Origin: Petrolisthes cinctipes | Taxonomy: Eukaryota > Arthropoda > Malacostraca > Decapoda > Porcellanidae | Direction: 5' to 3' | Assembly (NCBI GenBank): GCA_033782935.1 | Contig: JAWQEG010003694.1 | Span: 186,001-250,000, forward strand | Length of the DNA stretch: 64,000 bases | Shown: one piece after another, positions 1 through 12,000 of the stretch | Layout of the letters: each line of letters begins with the position of its first letter | Position numbering within the stretch: the stretch's first letter is position 1 | The notes under the pieces: generated by a model | The model's database searches: none | The model's input: the letters and a program-made list of their open reading frames with translations, nothing else | Told to the model about the DNA's origin: nothing | Program-made: the position numbers and the translations under genes

Positions 1-3000
1 GTACTCCAGGTTTGGGAGTGGTTGTATAACCTGGTGGTAGTGTGGTATCAGTGTATGGTACTCCAGGTTTGGGAGTGGTTGTATAACCTGGTGGTAGTGT
101 GGTATCAGTGTGTGGTACTCCAGGTGGTAGTGTGGCTTCAGTGTGTGGTACCCCAGGTGGTAGTGTGGTATCAGTGTGTGGTACTCCAGGTTTGGGAGTG
201 GTTGTGTAACCTGGTGGTAGTGTGGTATCAGTATGTGGTACTCCAGGTGGTAGTGTGGTATCAGTGTGTGGTACTCCAGGTTTGGGAGTAATTGTATAAC
301 CTGGTGGTAGTGTGGTATCAATGTGTGGTACTCCAGGTTTGGGAGTGGTTGTATAACCTGGTGGTAGTGTGGTATCAGTGTATGGTACTCCAGGTTTGGG
401 AGTGGTTGTATAACCTGGTGGTAGTGTGGTATCAGTGTATGGTACCTCAGGTGCCAATGTACTCTCTGTATCTCTTACTTGAGGTGGTTGAGTACCATCA
501 GTAATTAGTAACTCATATATAGTTGTAGTATAATCAGTTGGTAGTGTAACTTCTGTGTCTGGTACAATAGAGGTACTTGTAGTAATGTTATAAGGGGGTG
601 ATGTATCTGTAGTATTGTCAATAAGAGGTAAGTCTGTTATATTATCAGGGAATATTATTGGTATTCCTGTCAAAGTTATACTAGGTTTGGTACTGGTAGT
701 ATAACTAGGTGGGAGTGTGGCTTCAGTGTGTGGTACCCCAGGTGCTAGTGTGGTATCAGTGTGTGGTACTCCAGGTGGTAGTGTGGTATCAGTGTGTGGT
801 ACTCCAGGTGGTAGTGTGGCTTCTGTGTATGGTACCACAGGTGGTAGTGTGGTATCAGTGTGTGGTACTCCAGGTGGTAGTGTGGCTTCAGTGTGTGGTA
901 CCCCAGGTGCTAGTGTGGTATCAGTGTGTGGTATTCCAGGTGGTAGTGTGGTATCAGTGTGTGGTACTCCAGGTGGTAGTGTGGTATCAGTGTGTGGTAC
1001 TCCAGGTGGTAGTGTGGTATCAGTGTGTGGTACTCCAGGTGGTAGTGTGGTATCAGTGTGTGGTACTCCAGGTTTAGGAGTGGTTGTATAACCTGGTGGT
1101 AGTGTGGTATCAGTGTGTGGTACTTCAGGTTTTGGAGTGGTTGTATAACCTGGTGTTAGTGTGGTATCAGTGTGTGGTAACACAGGTGGTAGTGTGGTAT
1201 CAGTGTGTGGTAACCCAGGTGGTAGTGTGGTATCAGTGTGTGGTAACCAAGGTGGTAGTGTGGTATCAGTGTGTGGCACCACAGGTGGTTGTGTGGTATC
1301 AGTGTGTGGTACTCCAGGTTTAGGAGTGGTTGTATAACCTGGTGGTAGTGTGGTATCAGTGTGTGGTACCCCAGGAGGTAGTGTGGTATCAGTGTGTGGT
1401 ACTCCAGGTTTAGGAGTGGTTGTATAACCTGGTGGTAGTGTGGTATCAGTGTGTGGTAACCCAGGTGGTAGTGTGGTATCAGTGTGTGGTACCCTAGGTG
1501 GTAGTGTGGTATCAGTGTGTGGTACCCCAGGTGGTAGTGTGGCTTCAGTGTGTGGTACTAGAGGTTTGGGAGTGGTTGTATAACTTGGTGGTAGTGTGGT
1601 ATCAGTGTGTGGTACTCCAGGTTTGGGAGTGGTTGTATAACCTGGTGGTAGTGTGGTATCAGTGTGTGGTACTCCAGGTTTGGGAGTGGTTGTATAATCT
1701 GGTGGTAGTGTGGTATCAGTGTGTGGTACTCCAGGTTTGGGAGTGGTTGTATAACCTGGTGGTAGTGTGGTATCAGTGTATGGTACTCCAGGTTTGGGAG
1801 TGGTTGTATAACCTGGTGGTAGTGTGGTATCAGTGTATGGTACCTCAGGTGCCAATGTACTCTCTGTATCTCTTACTTGAGGTGGTTGAGTACCATCAGT
1901 AATTAGTAACTCATATATAGTTGTAGTATAATCAGTTGGTAGTGTAACTTCTGTGTCTGGTACAATAGAGGTACTTGTAGTAATGTTATAAGGGGGTGAT
2001 GTATCTGTAGTATTGTCAATAAGAGGTAAGTCTGTTATATTATCAGGGAATATTATTGGTATTCCTGTCAAAGTTATACTAGGTTTGGTACTGGTAGTAT
2101 AACTAAGTGGTAGTGTGGCTTCAGTGTGTGGTACCCCAGGTGCTACTGTGGTATCAGTGTGTGGTATTCCAGGTGGTAGTGTGGTAACAGTGTGTGGTAC
2201 TCCAGGTTTGGGAGTGGTTGTATAACCAGGTGGTAGTGTGGTATCAGTGTGTGGTACTCCAGGTTTGGGAGTGGTTGTATAACCTGGTGGTAGTGTGGTA
2301 TCAGTGTGTGGTAACCCAGGTGGTAATGTGGTATCAGTGTGTGGTACCCCAGGTGGTAGTGTGGTATCAGAGTGTGGTACTCCAGGTTTAGGAGTGGTTG
2401 TATAACCTGGTGGTAGTGTGGTATCAGTGTGTGGTAACCCAGGTGGTAGTGTGGTATCAGTGTGTGGTAACCCAGGTGGTAGTGTGGTATCAGTGTGTGG
2501 TACCCCAGGTGGTAGTGTGGTAACAGTGTGTGATACTCCAGGTTTGGGAGTGGTTGTATAACCTGGTGGTAGTGTGGTATCAGTGTGTGGTACCCCAGGT
2601 GGTAGTGTGGTATCAGTGTGTGGTATCCCAGGTGGTAGTGTGGTATCAGTGTGTGGTACCCCAGGTGGTAGTGTGGTATCAGTGTGTGGTACTCCAGGTT
2701 TGGGAGTGGTTGTATAACCTGGTGGTAGTGTGGTATCAGTGTGTGGTACTCCAGGTTTGGGAAAGGTTATATAACTTGGCGGTAGTGTGGTATCAGTGTG
2801 TGGTACCCTAGGTGGTCGTGTTGTATCAGTGTGTGATACGACTGGTGGTAGTGTGGTATCAGTGTGTGGTACTCCAGGTTTGGAAGTGGTTGTATAACCT
2901 GGTGGTACTGTGGCTTCAGTGAGTGGTACCCCTGGTGGTATTGTGGTATCAGTGTGTGGTACCCCAGGTGGAAGTGTGGTATCAGTGTGTGGTAACCCAG

Positions 3001-6000
3001 GTTTGGGAGTGGTTGTATAACCTAGTAGTAGTGTGGTATCACTGTGTGGTACTCCAGGTTTGGGAATGGTTGTATAACCTGGTGGTAGTGTGGTATCAGT
3101 GTGTGGTACTCCAGGTTTGGGAGTGGTTGTATAACCTGTTGGTAGTGTGGTATCAGTGTGTGGTACTCCAGGTTTGGGAGTGGTTGTATAACCTGGTGGT
3201 AGTGTGGTATCAGTGTGTGGTACTCCAGGTTTGGGAGTGGTTGTATAACCTGGTGGTAGTGTGGTATCAGTGTGTGGTACTCCAGGTTTGGGAGTGGTTG
3301 TATAACCTGGTGGTAGTGTGGTATCAGTGTATGGTACTCCAGGTTTGGGAGTGGTTGTATAACCTGGTGGTAGTGTGGTATCAGTGTGTGGTACTCCAGG
3401 TTTGGGAGTGGTTGTATAACCTGGTGGTAGTGTGGTATCAGTGTGTGGTACTCCAGGTTTGGGAGTGGTTGTATAACCAAGTGCTAGTGTGGTATCAGTG
3501 TGTGGTACTCCAGGTTTGAGAGTGGTTGTATAACCTGGTGCTAGTGTGGTATCAGTGTGTGGTACTCCAGGTTTGAGAGTGGTTGTATAACTTGGTGGTA
3601 GTGTGGTATCAGTGTGTGGTACCACAGGTGGTAGTGTGGCTTTAGTGTGTGGTACCCATGGTGGTATTGTGGTATCAGTGTGTGGTACCCCAGGTGGAAG
3701 TGTGGTATCAGTGTGTGGTACTCCAGGTTTGGGAGTGGTTGTATAACCTAGTAGTAGTGTGGTATCAGTGTGTGGTACTCCAGGTTTGGGAGTGGTTGTA
3801 TATCCTGGTGGTAGTGTGGTATCAGTGTGTGGTACTCCAGGTTTGGGAATGGTTGTATAACCTGGTGGTAGTGTGGTATCAGTGTGTGGTACTCCAGGTT
3901 TGGGAGTGGTTATATAACCAGGTAGTAGTGTGGTATCAGTGTGTGGTACCCCAGGTGGAAGTGTGGTATCAGTGTGTGGTACTCCAGGTTTGGGAGTGGT
4001 TGTATAACCTGGTTGTAGTGTGGTATCAGTGTGTGGTACTCCAGGTTTGGGAGTGGTTGTATAACCTGGTGGTAGTGTGGTATCAGTGTGTGGTACTCCA
4101 GGTTTGGGAGTGGTTGTATAACCTGGTGGTAGTGTGGTATCAGTGTGTGGTACTCCAGGTTTGGGAGTGGTTGTATAACCTGGTGGTAGTGTGATATCAG
4201 TGTGTGGTACCCCAGGTGGTAGTGTGGTATCAGTGTGTGGTACTCCAGGTTTGGGAATGGTTGTATAACCAAGTGCTAGTGTGGTATCAGTGTGTGGTAC
4301 TCCAGGTTTGGGAGTGGTTGTATAACCTGGTGGTAGTGTGGTATCAGTGTGTGGTACCACAGGTGGTAGTGTGGCTTTAGTGTGTGGTACCCCTGGTGGT
4401 ATTGTGGTATCAGTGTGTGGTACCCCAGGTGGAAGTGTGGTATCAGTGTGTGGTACTCCAGGTTTGGGAGTGGTTGTATAACCTGGTGGTAGTGTGGTAT
4501 CAGTGTGTGGTACTCCAGGTTTGGGAGTGGTTGTATAACCTGGTGGTAGTGTGGTATCAGTGTGTGGTACTCCAGGTTTGGGAGTGGTTGTATAACCTGG
4601 TGGTAGTGTGGTATCAGTGTATGGTACTCCAGGTTTGGGAGTGGTTGTATAACCTGGTGGTAGTGTGGTATCAGTGTGTGGTACTCCAGGTTTGGGAGTG
4701 GTTGTATAACCTGGTGGTAGTGTGGTATCAGTGTGTGGTACTCCAGGTTTGGGAGTGGTTGTATAACCAAGTGCTAGTGTGGTATCAGTGTGTGGTACTC
4801 CAGGTTTGAGAGTGGTTGTATAACCTGGTGGTAGTGTGGTATCAGTGTGTGGTACCACAGGTGGTAGTGTGGCTTTAGTGTGTGGTACCCATGGTGGTAT
4901 TGTGGTATCAGTGTGTGGTACCCCAGGTGGAAGTGTGGTATCAGTGTGTGGTACTCCAGGTTTGGGAGTGGTTGTATAACCTAGTGGTAGTGTGGTATCA
5001 GTGTGTGGTACTCCAGGTTTGGGAGTGGTTGTATATCCTGGTGGTAGTGTGGTATCAGTGTGTGGTACTCCAGGTTTGGGAATGGTTGTATAACCTGGTG
5101 GTAGTGTGGTATCAGTGTGTGGTACTCCAGGTTTGGGAGTGGTTATATAACCAGGTAGTAGTGTGGTATCAGTGTGTGGTACCCCAGGTGGAAGTGTGGT
5201 ATCAGTGTGTGGTACTCCAGGTTTGGGAGTGGTTGTATAACCTGGTGGTAGTGTGGTATCAGTGTGTGGTACTCCAGGTTTGGGAGTGGTTGTATAACCT
5301 GGTGGTAGTGTGGTATCAGTGTGTGGTACTCCAGGTTTGGGAGTGGTTGTATAACCTGGTGGTAGTGTGGTATCAGTGTGTGGTACTCCAGGTTTGGGAG
5401 TGGTTGTATAACCTGGTGGTAGTGTGATATCAGTGTGTGGTACCCCAGGTGGTAGTGTGGTATCAGTGTGTGGTACTCCAGGTTTGGGAATGGTTGTATA
5501 ACCAAGTGCTAGTGTGGTATCAGTGTGTGGTACTCCAGGTTTGGGAGTGGTTGTATAACCTGGTGGTAGTGTGGTATCAGTGTGTGGTACCACAGGTGGT
5601 AGTGTGGCTTTAGTGTGTGGTACCCCTGGTGGTATTGTGGTATCAGTGTGTGGTACCCCAGGTGGAAGTGTGGTATCAGTGTGTGGTACTCCAGGTTTGG
5701 GAGTGGTTGTATAACCTGGTGGTAGTGTGGTATCAGTGTGTGGTACTCCAGGTTTGGGAGTGGTTGTATAACCTGGTGGTAGTGTGGTATCAGTGTGTGG
5801 TACTCCAGGTTTGGGAGTGGTTGTATAACCTGGTGGTAGTGTGGTATCAGTGTGTGGTACTCCAGGTTTGGGAGTGGTTGTATAACCTGGTGGTAGTGTG
5901 GTATCAGTGTGTGGTACGCCAGGTTTGGGAGTGGTTGTATAACCTGGTGGTAGTGTGGTATCAGTGTGTGGTACTCCAGGTTTGGGAGTGGTTGTGTAAC

Positions 6001-9000
6001 CTGGTGGTAGTGTGGTATCAGTGTGTGGTACTTCAGGTTGTAGTGTGGCTTCAGTGTATGGTACTCCTGGTGGTACTGTAGCTTCAGTGTATGGTACCCC
6101 TGGTGGTAGTGTGGTATCAGTGTGTGGTACCCCAGGTTTCGTAATGGTTGTATAACCTGGTGGTAGTGTGGTATCAGTGTGTGGTACCACAGGTGGTAGT
6201 GTGGCTTCAGTGTGTGGTACCCCTGGTGGTAATGTGGTATCAGTGTGTGGTACCACAGGTTGTAGTGTGGCTTCAGTGTGTGGTACCCCTGGTGGTATTG
6301 TGGTATCAGTGTGTGGTACCCCAGGTAGAAGTGTGGTATCAGTGTGTGGTACTCCAGGTTTGGGAGTGGTTGTATAACCTAGTGGTAGTGTGGTATCAGT
6401 GTGTGGTACTCCAGGTTTGAGAGTGGTTGTATAACCTGGTGGTAGTGTGGTATCAGTGTGTGGTACTCCAGGTTTGGAAGTGGTTGTATAACCTGTTGGT
6501 AGTGTGGTATCAGTGTGTGGTACTCCAGGTTTGGGAGTGGTTGTATAACCTGGTGGTAGTGTGGTATCAGTGTGTGGTACTCCAGGTTTGGGAGTGGTTG
6601 TATATCCTGGTGGTAGTGTGGTATCAGTGTGTGGTACTCCAGGTTTGGGAGTGGTTGTATAACCTGGTGGTAGTGTGGTATCAGTGTGTGGTACTCCAGG
6701 TTTGGGAGTGGTTGTATAACCTGGTGGTAGTGTGGTATCAGTGTGTGGTACTCCAGGTTTGGGAGTGGTTGTATAACCTGGTGGTAGTGTGGTATCAGTG
6801 TGTGGTACTCCAGGTTTGGGAGTGGTTGTATAACCTGGTGGTAGTGTGGTATCAGTGTGTGGTACTCCAGGTTTGGGAGTGGTTGTGTAACCTGGTGGTA
6901 GTGTGGTATCAGTGTGTGGTACTTCAGGTTGTAGTGTGGCTTCAGTGTATGGTACTCCTGGTGGTACTGTGGCTTCAGTGTATGGTACCCCTGGTGGTAG
7001 TGTGGTATCAGTGTGTGGTACCCCAGGTTTCGTAATGGTTGTATAACCTGGTGGTAGTGTGGTATCAGTGTGTGGTACCACAGGTGGTAGTGTGGCTTCA
7101 GTGTGTGGTACCCCTGGTGGTAATGTGGTATCAGTGTGTGGTACCACATGTGGTAGTGTGGCTTCAGTGTGTGGTACCCCTGGTGGTATTGTGGTATCAG
7201 TGTGTGGTACCCCAGGTAGAAGTGTGGTATCAGTGTGTGGTACTCCAGGTTTGGGAGTGGTTGTATAACCTAGTGGTAGTGTGGTATCAGTGTGTGGTAC
7301 TCCAGGTTTGGGAGTGGTTGTATAACCTGGTGGTAGTGTGGTATCAGTGTGTGGTACTCCAGGTTTGAGAGTGGTTGTATAACCTGGTGGTAGTGTGGTA
7401 TCAGTGTGTGGTACTCCAGGTTTGGAAGTGGTTGTATAACCTGTTGGTAGTGTGGTATCAGTGTGTGGTACTCCAGGTTTGGGAGTGGTTGTATAACCTG
7501 GTGGTAGTGTGGTATCAGTGTGTGGTACTCCAGGTTTGGGAGTGGTTGTATATCCTGGTGGTAGTGTGGTATCAGTGTGTGGTACTCCAGGTTTGGGAGT
7601 GGTTGTATAACCTGGTGGTAGTGTGGTATCAGTGTGTGGTACTCCAGGTTTGAAAGTGGTTGTATAACCTGGTGGTAGTGTGGTATCAGTGTGTGGTACT
7701 CCAGGTTTGGGAGTGGTTGTATAACCTGGTGGTAGTGTGGTATCAGTGTGTGGTACTCCAGGTTTGGGAGTGGTTGTATAACCTGGTGGTAGTGTGGTAT
7801 CAGTGTGTGGTACTCCAGGTTTGGGAGTGGTTGTGTAACCTGGTGGTAGTGTGGTATCAGTGTGTGGTACTTCAGGTTGTAGTGTGGCTTCAGTGTATGG
7901 TACTCCTGGTGGTACTGTGGCTTCAGTGTATGGTACCCCTGGTGGTAGTGTGGTATCAGTGTGTGGTACCCCAGGTTTCGTAATGGTTGTATAACCTGGT
8001 GGTAGTGTGGTATCAGTGTGTGGTACCACAGGTGGTAGTGTGGCTTCAGTGTGTGGTACCCCTGGTGGTAATGTGGTATCAGTGTGTGGTACCACAGGTG
8101 GTAGTGTGGCTTCAGTGTGTGGTACCCCTGGTGGTATTGTGGTATCAGTGTGTGGTACCCCAGGTAGAAGTGTGGTATCAGTGTGTGGTACTCCAGGTTT
8201 GGGAGTGGTTGTATAACCTAGTGGTAGTGTGGTATCAGTGTGTGGTACTCCAGGTTTGGGAGTGGTTGTATAACCTGGTGGTAGTGTGGTATCAGTGTGT
8301 GGTACTCCAGGTTTGGGAATGGTTGTATAACCTGGTGGTAGTGTGGTATCAGTGTGTGGTACTCCAGGTTTGGGAGTGGTTGTATAACCTGTTGGTAGTG
8401 TGGTATCAGTGTGTGGTACTCCAGGTTTGGGAGTGGTTGTATAACCTGGTGGTAGTGTGGTATCAGTGTGTGGTACTCCAGGTTTGGGAGTGGTTGTATA
8501 TCCTGGTGGTAGTGTGGTATCAGTGTGTGGTACTCCAGGTTTGGGAGTGGTTGTATAACCTGGTGGTAGTGTGGTATCAGTGTGTGGTACTCCAGGTTTG
8601 GGAGTGGTTGTATAACCTGGTGGTAGTGTGGTATCAGTGTGTGGTACTCCAGGTTTGGGAGTGGTTGTATAACCTGGTAGTAGTGTGGTATCAGTGTGTG
8701 GTACTCCAGGTTTGGGAGTGGTTGTATAACCTGGTAGTAGTGTGGTATCAGTGTGTTTTACTCCAGGTTTGGGAGTGGTTGTATAACCTGGTGGTAGTGT
8801 GGTATCAGTGTGTGGTACTCCAGGTTTGGGAGTGGTTGTGTAACCGGGTGGTAGTGTGGTATCAGTGTGTGGTACTTCAGGTTGTAGTGTGGCTTCAGTG
8901 TATGGTACTCCTGGTGGTACTGTGGCTTCAGTGTATGGTACCCCTGGTGGTAGTGTGGTATCAGTGTGTGGTACCCCAGGTTTCGTAATGGTTGTATAAC

Positions 9001-12000
9001 CTGGTGGTAGTGTGGTATCAGTGTGTGGTACCACAGGTGGTAGTGTAGCTTCAGTGTGTGGTACCCGTGGTGGTAATGTGGTATCAGTGTGTGGTACCAC
9101 AGGTGGTAGTGTGGCTTCAGTGTGTGGTACCCCTGGTGGTATTGTGGTATCAGTGTGTGGTACCCCAGGTAGAAGTGTGGTATCAGTGTGTGGTACTCCA
9201 GGTTTGGGAGTCGTTGTATAACCTAGTGGTAGTGTGGTATCAGTGTGTGGTACTCCAGGTTTGGGAGTGGTTGTATAACCTGGTGGTAGTGTGGTATCAG
9301 TGTGTGGTACTCCAGGTTTGGGAGTGGTTGTATAACCTGGTGGTAGTGTGGTATCAGTGTGTGGTACTCCAGGTTTGGGAGTGGTTGTATAACCTGGTGG
9401 TAGTGTGGTATCAGTGTGTGGTACTCCAGGTTTGGGAGTGGTTGTATAACCTGGTGGTAGTGTGGTATCAGTGTGTGGTACTCCAGGTTTGGGAGTGGTT
9501 GTATATCCTGGTGGTAGTGTGGTATCAGTGTGTGGTACTCCAGGTTTGGGAGTGGTTGTATAACCTGGTGGTAGTGTGGTATCAGTGTGTGGTACTCCAG
9601 GTTTGGGAGTGGTTGTATAACCTGGTGGTAGTGTGGTATCAGTGTATGGTACTCCAGATTTGGGAGTGGTTGTATAACCTGGTGGTAGTGTGGTATCAGT
9701 GTGTGGTACTCCAGGTTTGGGAGTGGTTGTATAACCTGGTAGTAGTGTGGTATCAGTGTGTGGTACTCCAGGTTTGGGAGTGGTTGTATATCCTGGTGGT
9801 AGTGTGGTATCAGTGTGTGGTACTCCAGGTTTGGGAGTGGTTGTATAACCTGGTGGTAGTGTGGTATCAGTGTGTGGTACTCCAGGTTTGGGAGTGGTTG
9901 TGTAACCTGGTGGTAGTGTGGTATCAGTGTGTGGTACTTCAGGTTGTAGTGTGGCTTCAGTGTATGGTACTCCTGGTGGTACTGTGGCTTCAGTGTATGG
10001 TACCCCTGGTGGTAGTGTGGTATCAGTGTCTGGTACCCCAGGTTTCGTAATGGTTGTATAACCTGGTGGTAGTGTGGTATCAGTGTGTTGTACCACAGGT
10101 GGTAGTGTGGCTTCAGTGTGTGGTACCCCTGGTGGTAATGTGGTATCAGTGTGTGGTACCACAGGTGGTAGTGTGGCATCAGTGTGTGGTACCCCTGGTG
10201 GTATTGTGGTATCAGTGTGTGGTACCCCAGGTAGAAGTGTGGTAACAGTGTGTGGTACTCCAGGTTTGGGAGTGGTTGTATAACCTGGTGGTAGTGTGGT
10301 ATCAGTGTGTGGTACTCCAGGTTTGGGAGTGGTTGTATAACCTGGTGGTAGTGTGGTATCAGTGTGTGGTACTCCTGGTTTGGGAGTGGTTGTATAACCT
10401 GGTGGTAGTGTGGTATCAGTGTGTGGTACTCCAGGTTTGGGAGTGGTTGTATAACCTGGTGGTAGTGTGGTATCAGTGTGTGGTACTCCAGGTTTGGGAG
10501 TGGTTGTATAACCTGGTGGTAGTGTGGTATCAGTGTGTGGTACTCCAGGTTTGGGAGTGGTTGTGTAACCTGGTGGTAGTGTGGTATCAGTGTGTGGTAC
10601 TTCAGGTTGTAGTGTGGCTTCAGTGTATGGTACTCCTGGTGGTACTGTGGCTTCAGTGTATGGTACCCCTGGTGGTAGTGTGGTATCAGTGTGTGGTACC
10701 CCAGGTTTCGTAATGGCTGTATAACCTGGTGGTAGTGTGGTATCAGTGTGTGGTACCACAGGTGGTAGTTTGGCTTCAGTGTGTGGTACCCCTGGTGGTA
10801 ATGTGGTATCAGTGTGTGGTACCACAGGTGGTAGTGTGGCTTCAGTGTGTGGTACCCCTGGTGGTATTGTGGTATTAGTGTGTGGTACCCCAGGTAGAAG
10901 TGTGGTATCAGTGTGTGGTACTCCAGGTTTGGGAGTGGTTGTATAACCTAGTGGTAGTGTGGTATCAGTGTGTGGTACTCCAGGTTTGGGAGTGGATGTA
11001 TAACCTGGTGGTAGTGTGGTATCAGTGTGTGGTACTCCAGGTTTGGGAGTGGTTGTATAACCTGGTGGTAGTGTGGTATCAGTGTGTGGTACTCTAGGTT
11101 TGGGAGTGGTTGTATAACCTGGTAGTAGTGTGGTATCAGTGTGTGGTACTCCAGGTTTGGGAGTGGTTGTATAACCTGGTAGTAGTGTGGTATCAGTGTG
11201 TGGTACTCCAGGTTTGGGAGTGGTTGTATAACCTGGTGGTAGTGTGGTATCAGTGTGTGGTACTCCAGGTTTGGGAGTGGTTATATAACCAGGTATTAGT
11301 GTGGTATCAGTGTGTGGTACCACAGGTGGTAGTGTGACTTCAGTGTGTGGTACCCCAGGTGGTAGTGTGGTATCAGTGTGTGGTACCCCAGGTGGAAGTG
11401 TGGTATCAGTGTGTGGTACTCCAGGTTTGGGAGTGGTTGTATAACCTGGTGGTAGTGTGGTATCAGTGTGTGGTACTCCAGGTTTGGGAGTGGTTGTATA
11501 ACCTGGTGGTAGTGTGGTATCAGTGTGTGGTACTCCAGGTTTGGGAGTGGTTGTATAACCTAGTGGTAGTGTGGTATCAGTGTATGGTACTCCAGGTTTG
11601 GGAGTGGTTGTATAACCTGGTGGTAGTGTGGTATCAGTGTATGGTACTCCAGGTTTGGGAGTGGTTGTATAACCTGGTGGTAGTGTGGTATCAGTGTATG
11701 GTACTCCAGGTTTGGGAGTGGTTGTATAACCTGGTGGTAGTGTGGTATCAGTGTATGGTACCTCAGGTGCCAATGTACTCTCTGTATCTCTTACTTGAGG
11801 TGGTTGAGTACCATCAGTAATTAGTAACTCATATATAGTTGTAGTATAATCAGTTGGTAGTGTAACTTCTGTGTCTGGTACAATAGAGGTACTTGTAGTA
11901 ATGTTATAAGGGGGTGATGTATCTGTAGTATTGTCAATAAGAGGTAAGTCTGTTATATTATCAGGGAATATTATTGGTATTCCTGTCAAAGTTATACTAG

